Shown here: positions 46,386 through 57,021 of the stretch, piece by piece
Numbering within the stretch: the stretch's first letter is position 1
How the letters are laid out: each line of letters opens with the position of its first letter
Assembly (NCBI GenBank): GCA_944472135.2
Contig: OX235270.1
Span: forward strand, 142,677,632-142,741,631
Source of the DNA: Trichobilharzia regenti
Lineage: Eukaryota; Platyhelminthes; Trematoda; Strigeidida; Schistosomatidae
Direction: 5' to 3'
DNA: 64,000 nucleotides
Made by a program: the position numbers and the translations under genes
The notes under the pieces: generated by a model
Told to the model about the DNA's origin: nothing
What the model saw: the letters and a program-made list of their open reading frames with translations, nothing else
Databases searched by the model: none

Positions 46386-47225
46386 TCATGTTAAATCATC
46401 AGAAGTCATCAGAATCATAAGAATCCGACATATTAACAGAGGTTGAGCACTTCGGTTCAATCACTCAACGGGAAAGTCCAGATTGAATTAAATAACACAA
46501 TGGTGTAAGTTTAACAACAAAGTGAGCCTGATGCCTTATAGCGACTGCATTCAAAAATCCACCCCAAACGCGATTCACTTGTATCTCCCAATGAGTCATG
46601 CTTACGAATAAGTATCACATATAAGACAAGAAGGAATGAGATATGCGTAGCTCACATTATCTGTTCTGAAAAGCCTGACTGACTCTAACTTTCAAAGTCT
46701 GTTCAAGTTTTAATTTACTTGTAAAATACATCACAGCAACTCACTTCAAAGCGTATTTCCAATGTGTTGACTTCTCTGTATAGATAAGAATCATTTTATC
46801 GTAATACTATTGGGAATAATTTAGTTTTCCGCATATAAACCCAAAATGTTGCTAAATTTCTTTAATTACTCGTTACTATCTGTCTTGACAAATGCACTCC
46901 TTAGAGAATTTTTAAATGCAAGTTATTTTATAGACATACTAATCGGTAAAACAAAATGGCAAAGAATTATCTGAAGTTTACATATAACATACCATTCAGT
47001 GATGATAGAAGGTCACTCAGAATTTTTTCTACAAGACTAAAATTTATTCACCAAAGAATAATAAAGAGAGTGTGAAGAACAAATTTCAGTTTTCCCAGTT
47101 AGCTAATGATGAATACAAGTTTATACGAACTCTAATGAAGCGAAATATCTGATATGAATCAGTTGATTACTGAGACAAAATTTGTTTTTCTTTCTAGAGC
47201 ATAAAATGAAATTTTCCAAAACAGG
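46386..47225. other. Unassigned DNA
   Basis: No supported feature. Confidence 0.4.
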
Positions 47226-47227
47226 TT

Positions 47228-47425
47228 TTGCTGATTAGTTGGTTAGAGGTGGTCGATAGGAAGGCCTAGACCTAGATTTCGCGTTTGCTAGCACTCATCA
47301 GCAAGGTATATCTTCAAGCTTGAAGGAACTCATGTCTCCTCTAGGATTTGAACTGTAGTCACCTAGTACTGCAGTCAGAGAGAGCACCACCGTAGGACTG
47401 CAATGTATACGGTGACTGGTCACGA
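47228..47425 (-). repeat. SINE-D, decayed copy
   Basis: In minus orientation it shares 'gaaggaactcatgtctcctc', 'cacctagtactgcagtcaga' and 'ggttagaggtggtcgatagg' with the copies at 49795-49985 and 57022-57215. The tRNA-like head is at the 47390 side. Confidence 0.7.
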
Positions 47426-47494
47426 ATTTCTAGTGACTATGGACTGTTGTCAATGTTAATTACCTCATATTAGGCCACAGATTGATACAAGTTA

Positions 47495-47702
47495 GATAAA
47501 ATTTGTAAACCAGAGGGTAATGGAAATCAGTTTCGTACTTATTGGGGACTCTTTAACGGTACGTAGCCAGTGCTATCCACTGGGTTGCATTTGAAGACAA
47601 CTATTTACCGATGACGGTAACTGATGTTTGCACTGTCTATCGCGAATTAGTGGAGGTTGGAATACATGGGCTGTATGATCAATAAGCTCGCCTCGTAACC
47701 TG
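47495..47702. repeat. Inverted SINE-C composite, left part (split by CR1)
   Basis: It holds the decayed left arm ('gtacttattggggactcttt', 'aacggtacgtagccag'), the spacer ('gttggaatacatgggctg') and the start of the right head ('aataagctcgcctcgtaacc'). It is interrupted at 47702. The rest of the right arm resumes at 49631, so both parts form one element split by the LINE. Confidence 0.7.
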
Positions 47703-47705
47703 AGT

Positions 47706-49160
47706 GATGTCCTCAAGTGTCTTCAATCTCTCAAGCCTACTCAGTCCCTTGGTTCTGACGGTGTTCCTGCTGTTATCCTTAAGAAGTGTGCCGACATCTT
47801 GTGTTCCCCGCTAACTGACATTTTCAACGAATCGTTTTCCAAAAGTATTATACCTGAATCATGGAAAAATATCAAGATTGTTCCAGTGCCTAAATCAACA
47901 AGTGGACCTAATGTTAAGTTTAGACCCATTGCTATTACTTCACCTTTTTTGAAAGTTATGGAAAGACTTATTTTACTTAATCTTGAACCCTCTTTAAAGC
48001 CTTTTAACGACCCCAACCAGTTTGCTTATAAACATAGTAGGTGTACGTTAGATGCCGCTGTTGTCCTTCACCATAGTATAGTCTCTAGTTTAGATAAAGG
48101 AGCTGAATACGTTCGCTGTGCCTTCCTTGATTACACATCTGCATTTGACTCTGTTCCCAGGTCTCTCTTGCTAAGTAAGCTTGCTGCAACACAGGCTGAG
48201 AGCTGGACAAATAAGTGGTTGCATTCCTATTTTTCTGATAGGAAGCAGTACACCGTCTACAATGGAAAGTCCTCCACTACCTTACTTACTTTAGCTGGTG
48301 TTCCTCAAGGTGCTGTTCTTTCTCCCTTTTTGTTCTCGTTTTTCTTACATGACTTGCCTCATTCTGATGTAGCCACTTTTGTTAAGTATGCCGATGACCT
48401 CTCTGTTTCTATGCCTGTCAACTCTCAGTCAGATTGTTCCAAATTAAATAACTTTCTGTCGGAAATTAGTCAGTGGTCCTCTTCAAACGGTCTTAAGCTA
48501 AATCCGTCTAAATGTCAGGTAGTCAATTTCACTTTCAGACGTAAATGTGACCTACAGCAACTAGTTAGCTCACATGGCCCCACTATCATTGACGGCACAG
48601 AGGTTGAAAATACATCTGATGTCAAGTATATTGGGCTGAGTTTTTCCACCGATCTTTCCTGGTCTTCCCACATCTTGCTAGTTACTAGAAAGATGTTTCG
48701 CTTAACGTTCTACATTAGGAAATTTAGGCAGTCTGGAATAAAGCATTCTTTGCTTTCTCAGTTTGTAAATTCTTGTATTCTACCCATCCTCCTTTACTGC
48801 TCCCCATTAGTCTTTCCTGGACTACTTAAGAAAGACTTTGCTTCGCTGAGAAGGGCACTAAAAGCCGTTAGTAGGGCAAGTGGGATATCGTTAAACCAAC
48901 TGGTTAACACTATTGTAGATAGACATATTATGTCATGTAAGAAACTAGCGAATACAATATTGTCGGACCCCGAGCATCCTCTCTATACGCATCTATCTCC
49001 TTGCATTTCATCTGGTAGAACTAGAAGCAGCTATAGGCGGCTTTATGCTAGGACTACCAAATACAAAAACTCCACAATACCATATCTGGCACAGCTGTTA
49101 TGTGATGAGAAATCCGTTAGGTATGACACGATAAACTTACTGTGGCACTCTAACAAATAG
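47706..49160 (+). CDS. Non-LTR reverse transcriptase (CR1/jockey-like), N-truncated
   Basis: RNA-directed DNA polymerase used in target-primed reverse transcription. The open frame gives 484 residues with no stop or frameshift. Motifs in order: 'SLGSDGVPAVILKK' (N-terminal), 'VKFRPIAITSPFLKVMERLI' (finger motif), 'CAFLDYTSAFDSVP' (motif A aspartate), 'GVPQGAVLSPFLFSFF' (motif B), 'FVKYADDLSVS' (motif C, YADD intact), 'LNPSKCQVVNFTF' (motif D), 'VKYIGLSFSTDLSWSSHI' (motif E), then a conserved thumb. Full elements of this type also encode an upstream apurinic-type endonuclease, which is missing here. Because the frame is entered at a 5' truncation, no native start exists and the TTG at 47799 is meaningless. 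The preserved frame implies recent insertion. Confidence 0.92.
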   Translation, partial: DVLKCLQSLKPTQSLGSDGVPAVILKKCADILCSPLTDIFNESFSKSIIPESWKNIKIVPVPKSTSGPNVKFRPIAITSPFLKVMERLILLNLEPSLKPFNDPNQFAYKHSRCTLDAAVVLHHSIVSSLDKGAEYVRCAFLDYTSAFDSVPRSLLLSKLAATQAESWTNKWLHSYFSDRKQYTVYNGKSSTTLLTLAGVPQGAVLSPFLFSFFLHDLPHSDVATFVKYADDLSVSMPVNSQSDCSKLNNFLSEISQWSSSNGLKLNPSKCQVVNFTFRRKCDLQQLVSSHGPTIIDGTEVENTSDVKYIGLSFSTDLSWSSHILLVTRKMFRLTFYIRKFRQSGIKHSLLSQFVNSCILPILLYCSPLVFPGLLKKDFASLRRALKAVSRASGISLNQLVNTIVDRHIMSCKKLANTILSDPEHPLYTHLSPCISSGRTRSSYRRLYARTTKYKNSTIPYLAQLLCDEKSVRYDTINLLWHSNK

Positions 49161-49282
49161 TCCCATTAGTTTTTGTTTTCCTTTCCTCGTTACTATTACA
49201 CTGTTGTTCTCATCTTCTATCACACATCAACTTTATATTTCATATTCTGTGGTGCATTGTTTGAAATGTAAACTCTACGCTG

Positions 49283-49520
49283 TTTTTTATTTTTTTATTT
49301 TTATTTTATTTGTTTATTTATTTATTAATTATTTATTTTATTTATTTATTTTTTGGTTACAGCTTGATTCCACACCGTATTTTTGGTACAAGTATGGAAT
49401 TTTCAGCGTGGATATCGGTAGCCCAAAATTCGCAGGCCAACCATAGATATCAGGTGTGCGTCGGCGTGGGCTCGAACCCTGGACTATGTGCATGGTCGGC
49501 GAGAGTCCTAACCACTGTGA
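49283..49520 (-). repeat. SINE-B nested in CR1 3' UTR
   Basis: Reverse-oriented copy: T-rich (AAAT)n-type tail at 49283-49350, then complements of 'ggaatcaagctgtaa', 'gctgaaaattccata', 'atctatggttggcctgcgaa' and the tRNA-like head ('gggctcgaaccctgga', 'catggtcggcgagagtccta'). CR1 sequence resumes at about 49525. Confidence 0.87.
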
Positions 49521-49630
49521 TTTTGAAAATCTTATATAATTTATGAGGCAATTAGATGCAATATACTGTAATGCACACTGAAAATTCCATACCTGTAACA
49601 CAAATAAAGCTGTTATTATTATTATTATTA

Positions 49631-49775
49631 ATATCCTGGATTCTATTTTCCGTGGGCTCATGGATACGTACTGCATAAGGGTCTCAAACGAGGACAAGAC
49701 AACTGTTTAGTACACCTTGGTTTTCAGTCTGTGATCTAATTTGAAACTAATCAAGTCCTCAAAACACAAATACTA
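49631..49775 (+). repeat. SINE-C right arm, remainder of split composite
   Basis: It starts 'atcctggattc', which continues the head interrupted at 47702. A ribozyme remnant follows ('gtactgcataagggtctcaa', 'gaggacaagac', 'tagtac'), then the tail 'caagtcctcaaaacacaaat'. The ribozyme core is degraded. Confidence 0.72.
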
Positions 49776-49794
49776 GGTAATTTTTTATTATTAG

Positions 49795-49985
49795 ATGGTT
49801 GGAGGCGAGCGGCAGGAAGCCTTGCGTGACCTAGGTTTCGTGCTAGTTGCCAAACACCGGGCAACAAGGCATTTCTGTAACCTCGAAGGAACTCATGTTC
49901 CTCTTGAGGTTCGAACCCACGTCACCTAGTGCTGCAGTCAGAGACGTTACCACTGAGCTGTTAGGGGTGGCAATAGACTTCCTGT
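49795..49985 (-). repeat. SINE-D, best copy
   Basis: On the minus strand the head has an A-box-like 'agctcagtggtaacgtctct' and a B-box-like 'gtgggttcgaacctcaag'. The body then reads 'gaacatgagttccttcgagg', 'ttgcccggtgtttggcaact', and ends 'gccgctcgcctccaacc'. It is a tRNA-headed SINE distinct from SINE-A, B and C. The 3' partner LINE is unknown. Confidence 0.75.
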
Positions 49986-50309
49986 AGCACTGTATTGGAT
50001 ACTTTGAGTAGAGAGATCTGATTGGTGTAAGTGATTTCCAGGATCACATAAGCAAGCAGTAACTACAAAAAAAACAAAGCCGTTATCGTACAACACTTCT
50101 TAAAGGCACCAGGAATACAGTATATAATCTTAATTTATTGCATGATCAACAATTCGAAGTTCACCGTGATGACAAACCACCTAGAATGATGGCCACATTT
50201 TAAACTTGGCTGATAGAATTCAGTTGGCACCAAAAAATAGACTAGACATATTATACTAGTTACTAACTAGAGTGCAATCAAAGTAAAGTTTTGACTGTTG
50301 TTTGAAATA
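49986..50309. other. Unassigned DNA
   Basis: Nothing recognised. Confidence 0.4.
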
Positions 50310-50587
50310 TTTTCTCCAATTAAAATTAAATAATTTTTTAATTTTTCTTCACGTTCACCAGTGGAACATAGGGCTCCAAGCTAGTGGCTTGAAGTTTCTG
50401 TAGCAGTGTTTAATTTTCACAGGATGGGGTTGCTAGCCTCATGCCCAACCTTTCCTCTTTACCAGCATTATTTCTGGCTCAGTGAGGCAAAGGAGTGGGC
50501 CGGCCGGGGGTCGAACTTCGGACCATATGCATGGTCGGCAAACGTCCTAACCGCTATACCACCGACGCATTTTTTTTCTCCAATTAA
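50310..50587 (-). repeat. SINE-A with 14-bp target-site duplication
   Basis: Flanked by perfect 'ttttctccaattaa' at 50310-50323 and 50574-50587. Minus orientation, with an A-rich tail at the left, the SR2-like terminus 'gttcaccagtggaacatagg', body blocks, and an eroded B box ('gggggtcgaacttcgg') with the A box near 50560. The target sequence is T-rich and AT-only at its 3' side, as expected for LINE-type nicking. Confidence 0.92.
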
Positions 50588-51280
50588 CTAAAATATATTA
50601 AAATTTTGATAAAAACTATTAACTCTCATTATTCAAGTTGTGTGTAATTCACAAGATGCCAAGAAAACAAAAAAGAGATACATCTTTACCTGCTGCATAT
50701 TCTGTTACTTCTGAATGAGGATAAAAGTAATCTCAAGGTGTTTTTGCTGCGCAGATTACCGGTAAACTGCACAACAGATATTCAAGCTATGTAAGGAATA
50801 GGTAGCGCGAAAAAAATCTTTCAAATAGCCAAACATATCATCTGAAACTAATACCGCTAATATGTGTTCAAAAAGAATTAAGAGCATCATTAATTTTTTG
50901 TCATGACACTCGTAAAAATAGTCAGTTTTGACAGATTTTCCTTCCGACCTGTGATCATTTCATTTTTGTTAACTCACAGATTATTGTTTCTGTGAATTCC
51001 GATGTAGGTTACAGAGTTGTTATTTCCATTACACAGTGTATTATAAACTGTGCAAAAAAAAAATCCTGTAAGTGAATTATATATGTTTGGCAATATTCAG
51101 TGAAAATATTGATTTTTTGAAAAGTTTTCCCCTTTTCTGTGTTTGCACATTCAAATGACACATTCTACTGCCTAGAATGTCTCAGTAAGCGATGCCTATG
51201 AAGAGAATATCCAATTCTTATTTATAGAAGAATTTTAGAATGCATTTTAAAGGACAAATGTAGCCACAAAAAAAATAGCA
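50588..51280. other. Unassigned DNA
   Basis: No supported feature. Confidence 0.4.
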
Positions 51281-51406
51281 GAAGATATAACATCAACCTT
51301 ATTCAACGACTGGCTCTATGACAGTGCCACATGTCAAGTGATCCACAACGAAAAACTCACGGAAGCCTTTTAAGTAAGTACATAAGTGAGACAAGACTGT
51401 CAGCCT

Positions 51407-51599
51407 ACTGTAGATGATGATATTTGTAACTGTGGTGGATTGTGCAACACACCGTGTGTGAGGAGTGAGAAGACAAAAATATTTCGGGCAGATAAGAAAA
51501 TTCATACATTTATTCCCCTTAATGAATTTAAACAAAGCAAGAACTACAGTTTTAGCAGAATAAAATGGTACCATCTTTTATTCTGCTAAAACTGTAGAT
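51407..51599. mobile_element. Small nested insertion with terminal hairpin
   Basis: The insertion splits the SR2-like copy. 'actgtagat' occurs at 51407-51415 and again at 51591-51599, a candidate 9-bp target duplication. Its body ('attcatacatttattcccct', 'taatgaatttaaacaaagca') recurs at about 54020-54080, and its hairpin region is partly shared with 27674-27735, both next to Penelope remnants. No coding capacity. Confidence 0.55.
51544..51597. repeat. Perfect 22-bp inverted repeat (hairpin)
   Basis: Arms 51544-51565 and 51576-51597 are exact complements ('ctacagttttagcag...' against '...ctgctaaaactgtag') around the 10-nt loop 'tggtaccatc', itself containing the palindrome 'tggtacca'. The related sites at 27.7 and 54.1 kb keep only parts of the pairing. 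Confidence 0.9.
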
Positions 51600-52150
51600 A
51601 AGGAAATTCTGGAAGACCTGTACCACAAGAATGTTTTATTTCTAATGTTACACAAACTCGAAGACTCACAGGTGAAAGCGATCAAGTTGACAGATAGGAC
51701 TTCAAGTAAGCATAGAAACGACGGGAGTAATGAAGGTAGCTGACCAACAGCAACAGGCACCAATCACTGTCAACAGAATAAATTTGTACATGGTCACTTT
51801 CTTCATGTATCTAAGCAGCTCCGTTTCAACTGCAGGCACACTGAAAGGATGAAGATGTCAAAATGAGAAGTGGAAAGGCAAGACACAGACCTTCGTCACT
51901 CTGAAATCTGTTTGGACATCTTCATTCAACCTCAGGATGAGGAACAAAATTCGGATATTCAACACCCAATGTTAAGTGAGTTTTTCAATATGTGAGGCCA
52001 GAAAATTGACGCATCACGGAAAGCCTTTCTAAGAGGCTACAGCGGACAATTTATCAACATCTTCCTTCACTGGCTGCATATTGAAGATCAAATGTCCAGA
52101 GAGAATCAGCAACACGAAACTCTGAGTGTGAACCAACCAACTGAGAGAAA

Positions 52151-52619
52151 AAATCAGTAATTCAGTGAAGAGATTCTTTTCGGCTTAGAATTCATTTTCC
52201 TAGCTATACAATCACAAATATATATGGGCTTTCTTGTATGTATGTGTACATTAAGATTGTCAAACAAAATTACAATTGGTTATGGTTATTTTAACTAAAC
52301 AGGTCAGAGTTATTCAAATCTGGGTGGAGTTACGTAATACAAAATGTATTCGGAGGAATTGTTTGTTGAAAATAGAGGGTAGTAACAAAAGTGATAAGTT
52401 GTCACAGACAATTGTTAAAGAAGAGTTACGTAATAACATGAATGGTTTGATGAAATAGTTGTATTCAGGGTGAGCGTAGAAACAAAATAAAATACGGAAT
52501 TACTCAGGAGTTTTAAAGGAATACAAGAGTTTTAAGTAGTTAGAAAAATAAGTATATAAACAAAGGTTAAGCCAAATCAACAGAGTTGTTACCATGATAG
52601 TAAAAGTGGCTGAATAATT
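52151..52619. other. Unassigned DNA
   Basis: No supported feature; the plus frame at 52276-52458 has no motif. Confidence 0.4.
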
Positions 52620-53110
52620 TTCTTTTGTGTGCACAGTTCTGGTTCTTCTAACTGAATGGCTAGGGCTTCTGAAATGCGAAGAAGACGGAAACGTATTGTC
52701 TTTGGCAGGTTGTTCTTCAGTTTATAGATTACTATGAAAGAGGTATGTGTTGAGATGGAATGATCAGTGGTGACGAGATGTTCGATTATTGCACTCCTTA
52801 TACAATCACTACTTCCTTTCTACAGCCACGCAGAGTAGTGTTCTTTGACCTTTTTTGACAGGATGCTCATCAGACGACCGATGTATCTGGCTCCACAGCA
52901 ACAGGTGAATTCAAATATACACACAGAAGTGGTCAGGTGCGAGATCTTGCCCTTTGGGCTTCTTCAGATCTGCGAGAAACTAGAGAACACTAATCTCAGT
53001 GTTGCCATCAAGAAAGTTCTTTTTAAAGAAGTGGAAATTCTCCTCTTAAGGATATCACACACATTCATACAAAATAACCAATATATATTTGCGATTGTAC
53101 AGCTAAGGAA
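52620..53110 (-). mobile_element. Penelope-like element remnant, GIY-YIG region
   Basis: On the minus strand 'FEFTCCCGARYIGR' at about 52870-52915 is a clear GIY-YIG endonuclease start. It is followed by 'SAIIEHLVTTDHSI' (about 52755-52800) and 'NNLPKTIRFRLLRISEALAI' (about 52655-52720), the domain's C-terminal conserved part. One stop lies between the blocks. The reverse transcriptase part is not recognisable upstream. Confidence 0.82.
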
Positions 53111-53239
53111 CTGAAATTTTCTTCGCTGTTACTGTCTTCTTAGGAACTAAATTCGCCGAAAAGAGACTCTTTACTGAACTACCGGTTTTCTCTCTATTAA
53201 TGTTCGAATGGGGGATTTTTCATGAACCGATTTCTCCTG

Positions 53240-53495
53240 ACCCAAATCACATTCCGAAAAAAATGGAGGTGAGTGGGACACACGTTGAGGAGACCACCGG
53301 GTGAGTCACCAACCAGGTCACTGCTCGAGGGGGGATATGTCCGAGGGTAGCATGGAGGAGTTCTTGTGAAGGGGAGACGACAGCTGACGGGCAATCGTGG
53401 GGCTAACTGAAGAGGACTGCAGAGGACAGAAAAAAGTGGAAATGTCCTGTTGAAGCCCTATGTCTCACTCTGACACCAAGAGAATAACAACTACA
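53240..53495 (+). mobile_element. RTE (SR2-like) 3' terminal fragment
   Basis: 'aatggaggtgagtgggacac' and 'gttgaggagaccacc' match the C-terminal 'RWKWIGHTLRKP' type coding block of RTE elements. The fragment ends 'gttgaagccctatgtctcac' and 'agagaataac', the family terminus. More GC-rich than its surroundings, like other SR2 3' ends. Confidence 0.7.
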
Positions 53496-54548
53496 ACAGA
53501 ATCACATGTTAGTCTGAATCAATATAAACCTAAAAGGATACAGAATTATTCCTCATGGTCTCGTCATCATCATTGCCACCATCTTAAATCAAATTTATTC
53601 AATATGCAAATGAGTGTATAACACAATTATAATGCTAATAATAATTGTTGTTACTAATCTGATTTAAATTCAAAGTCAGAGTTGGAGAAAATAAGGGTTT
53701 GTAGAGATATCAAATCCAAAAACCTATCCGTCAATCTTCAAGTTCAGGAAGGAAAAATCGTTTTCACTTCTGTAAAAAAGAGAAAAAAAATGAAGACAGC
53801 TTATATTAAAGTGGCTATTTTCCTGTCGAAAAAAATGTATGTGACCAGATTTGGGAGTATGTGCTGCTTTATTTGAAAGCATGAAATAATTAAATCAATT
53901 TTAAACTAGAATAAAAGGTCTTTTCAATAAACTTATGCATACTTGTTAATTTGTCAGTGAGTTTGAGTACTGTATTAGAAAAAAGTAACTAAATGTTGCA
54001 AATTAGGTGATAAGTGATGAATAAGTTCATACACTTATTTCTCTTTTAATGAATATGAACAAAGCAAAAACAGCGCTTTGTGCAGAATAAGATGGTACTA
54101 CCGTTCACTTCGTCAGATTCCCATCAACCATATACAGCCTAGAGACATTAAATGAAATTAATGAACAGGGCAGTTTCAACCTGTTGGCAAAGGTTATATG
54201 TTTACATTTGAGAGGGGACTCTAAAGGCCTACATTTACCCTTCGTATATTACCTTTAGTTGTGTATTGTGTGTGTAAAAGGATGCAGATATTCGCAAAGT
54301 GCAATTACCAGACACTATGCCGACACACAGGAATTTGTCAAAATTTCCAAATCTTTCCAAATATTGAATATACAAAGAACAAGAAATTTAATTTGATTTG
54401 CTGAGGCAATTGCAATTGGACGTTTCAAAATAAACTTATGCATACACAAAGAGAGTGTGATCAATAGATCACTCACTTGGCAGTCTGCGGCTGATGAGAA
54501 GCTGTGAAATAGGACGATATCCTTTTATGCTGCTAAACTAGTCTTTCC
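53496..54548. other. Unassigned DNA with one shared repeat stretch
   Basis: 54020-54130 carries 'gttcatacacttatttctct', 'gaacaaagcaaaaacagc' and 'agaataagatggtacta', a relative of the hairpin insertion at 51.4-51.6 kb. The rest is not recognised. Confidence 0.45.
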
Positions 54549-55665
54549 TTATTATTATTATTTATTATTGCTTCCTTGGGTTGCGAGTTCTATTTTATGC
54601 TGTCCTCAGCTTGGATCTAAGTTACCCATAATCTCTGATCTCCTTCTCGCCATACAATCTACTCCAAGGCTCGTTCGCACTGACGACCAACTCATCGCTT
54701 CCCATTGGGATTTCAGTCAAGCGAAGGCTCGGCACGCGATATCACTCGACAGCCTCTTCAGTGTGTGTCCTATCCATCTCAATTTTCTCCTACATATTTG
54801 TTGAACAGTAGGCTCTTAGTTGGTTTGTCCCCATAGTTTCTTGTTACTAATTATTTCTGACCAGATATTTGATCTTCACTATGGAGCCAGCGAAGGCGTT
54901 GGTAAAAGTTTGTAGCTTGTTGGATATCCTTCCTGTTTCTGACGCATAAAGAAGAAGTGACTGACTGACTTCATATTGTTGTTAAAAATCCGAATCTGGT
55001 TCTTCATGCTAGTTGAGTGCAGAAGATTTCCAAACTGGTTTCAGGTTGATGAAGGCATATCTCGCCCTTCCCATTCTAGCCAGCTTTAACATCTTGATAC
55101 GTTCTGAATTCCTAGGATTGAAACGATGCTTCCTAGGTAAGTGAAGGAAGTAACCACTGTCTAATCTCTGCTGTTGATGGTAATTGGTGCTGGTTGTTGT
55201 TGCTTTCTACGGTGGTAGGTTATTTTTATCATCTCAGTCTTCTCTGTGCTCACCTGGCGTCTTGTTCTCACTGCTAGCCTCTTCAGCCAGTCTGCTGGTT
55301 TTCGCCTGCAACTCTTTGAGTTTTTGTGACATTAGACATATATCGTCTGCGGAATTCAGGTCTTCTAAGGGTCTTCTTATCAGTCCAACGTATTCTTGTC
55401 TTCTCGGTCCCTGTGCACAGTCTGACGCATAACCCAGTCTAACACAATTAGGAATATTATATGTGATAACAGACAGGCTTGTCTTACTCCTGCATTCACT
55501 TTGAATGCCTCGTAGAGCTTTCCACTGTGGATCACTTGACACGTGGCGTTGTCATATAGCAAGCTGTTGAATGAGGTTGATAAAGATTTGGGTACTGTAT
55601 GCCTTAGTGTTGAAGCAGTTTCCAAATTGCAGTTATGACTGTCATTCTATGCTAGGCGAAGGTCA
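54549..55665 (-). mobile_element. SR2-like RTE retrotransposon, 3' part with RT end
   Basis: (ATT)n-type tail at 54549-54569, 3' terminus 'ccttgggttgcgagttc', the C-terminal region, then reverse transcriptase. 'DDICLMSQKLKELQ' (about 55310-55350) is the motif C region. 'LLYDNATCQVIHSGKLYEAF' and 'VNAGVRQACLLSHIIFLIVL' (about 55440-55560) include motif B. The copy is 5'-truncated at about 55665 and broken by at least one frameshift between motifs B and C. Confidence 0.85.
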
Positions 55666-55814
55666 TCATGCAGTTAATAATACAGTATTATTACTTGTCA
55701 TTTCAAATAAAAATTTATCTTATTTGGAATTGTATCCAGGATTTTCCCAAAACTGAGCATTCCAAATAATTACAGAATTCAAGTGGAAATAAACCGGATA
55801 ATGAAATTTATTTT

Positions 55815-56285
55815 ACATCAGTTAGTCTGTAAGGATTTGATTTGTATGAAGTCCGATCGCGGGAGTAGTAGTGGATAGCTGTTTTGTCCTACTTATGGGC
55901 TCATCAACTGGTGACTGGCTACAGGGCGAAGAATTTTTCCTAGTTCCATTGAGGAGTAGTAAGCGGTGGAGTGCACTCGTTGGGAGTGAGGATAAATACC
56001 CACCTACAGATGACACTTGCTGGTGTCATTTGCGCTAAAATCACGAACTGGTAGAAGTTAGAATTCATAAGTTGGGAGCAAAGTCAGGTCCCACTGACTG
56101 GACTGTCTTCTAACCTACCATGTAACCGAAAGGTTCTACGTTCGAACCCCTGTGTTGGGTGCTTACTATATATATGAGTCTCGGACGAGGAGGAAACAGC
56201 TATCCAGTACTGACTGGTTTTCAGTGGCTCTCTAACTAATATCAATCTATAATCAAACTAGGAACATATTAAATTTATTCTCTTC
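55815..56285. repeat. Inverted SINE-C composite, with spacer
   Basis: Decayed left arm (55830-55920, minus; 'ggatagctgttttgtcctac'). The spacer (55920-56095) shares 'gggagtgaggataaatac', 'gacacttgctggtgtc' and 'gttagaattcataagttggg' with the other composites. Right arm (56095-56280, plus) has 'accgaaaggttctacgttcg', 'ggaaacagctatccagtact' and 'actaatatcaatctataatc'. A TA run has grown inside the right ribozyme near 56165. Confidence 0.75.
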
Positions 56286-57020
56286 AGATAGCTCTATTGG
56301 AACTACAACTAAGATTTAGAATGATATTTCATCTAAGATATCCCCTTAGTTTAAATGAGGTGAAAATGAATACGGTGAATTCTACGTACTTCCATATTTT
56401 CTCATCATCTGGCTTGAGACGAAGTCAGTAGTTTTGCTGGTGAAGCCGATGACTGGATTTTGTATTACAAGTATGTTTTGTGTGCCTCCTCATATACAGG
56501 TGTTGTTGCATCTGACCATTCAGTTCCTGTCCAGATCAGTTAAAATATGCGCAGAAATATTCAATTTTTATGAAAAGGTCTTCTAAATCATCATTTATCG
56601 CCTTTAGGTAGTGTTTCATCTTATTTTCCTGGAAAAAAAGTCTTTCCACTGTTCCCATATTAATACAGGAAGCTTTTAGAGTTTCAAAATTAAAAGGAAA
56701 TTACAATGATGCATTCATTACAAACCATTTATTTAGCCATGAACATAGTTAAACACGATAGGTATTTGTCGGTAAATATCGCTCTTATTCTAAACGCACA
56801 AGTGTCTTCGTTCTCAATGAGTAAAGCGAATTCATTACCACTTTGCTAATTTTTCAGCCTACATTTATGAAATTACATGTTCACTTACTATTAATTTGCA
56901 GTAACAACATTTGGTTGAACTTCATAGATAAAGTTATAAAGTTTTCAGTGTTTCTGCTTAGGTACTTGGAACTAACTTTGACTTTTTCTTTACGAAAATA
57001 ACTTGAATGCTTTGATTTCA
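56286..57020. other. Unassigned DNA
   Basis: No supported feature. Confidence 0.4.
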
Positions 57021-57021
57021 A

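Larger units (their letters stand above)
47703..49630 (+). mobile_element. CR1/jockey-like LINE, 5'-truncated, nested
   Basis: The 1.93-kb insertion starts in frame within the reverse transcriptase ('LGSDGVPAVILKK') and ends with a 3' UTR and an (ATT)n tail at 49612-49630. The UTR is split by a minus-strand SINE-B (about 49283-49520); without it, 'attagatgcaatat' and 'ctgaaaattcc' align with the copy at 13910-15175. The host site is a SINE-C composite, whose sequence continues on both sides. Confidence 0.9.
51285..52150 (+). mobile_element. SR2-like RTE fragment, interrupted by a hairpin insertion
   Basis: The first part encodes 'LYDSATCQVIHNEKLTEAF' (51325-51370), which aligns with the region before motif B in the copy at 21135-21862, and continues to 'RQDCQPTV' at about 51390-51415. 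After a roughly 190-bp insertion, coding-derived sequence resumes with 'FLMLHKLEDSQVKAIKLT' (51640-51690) and runs to the C-terminal region ('gaaatctgtttggacatctt'). The 3' terminus is missing. Confidence 0.75.

Noticed and set aside
47741..48016. 91-residue minus-strand frame
   Set aside because: Complete overlap with the CR1-like reverse transcriptase in the opposite strand; a shadow.
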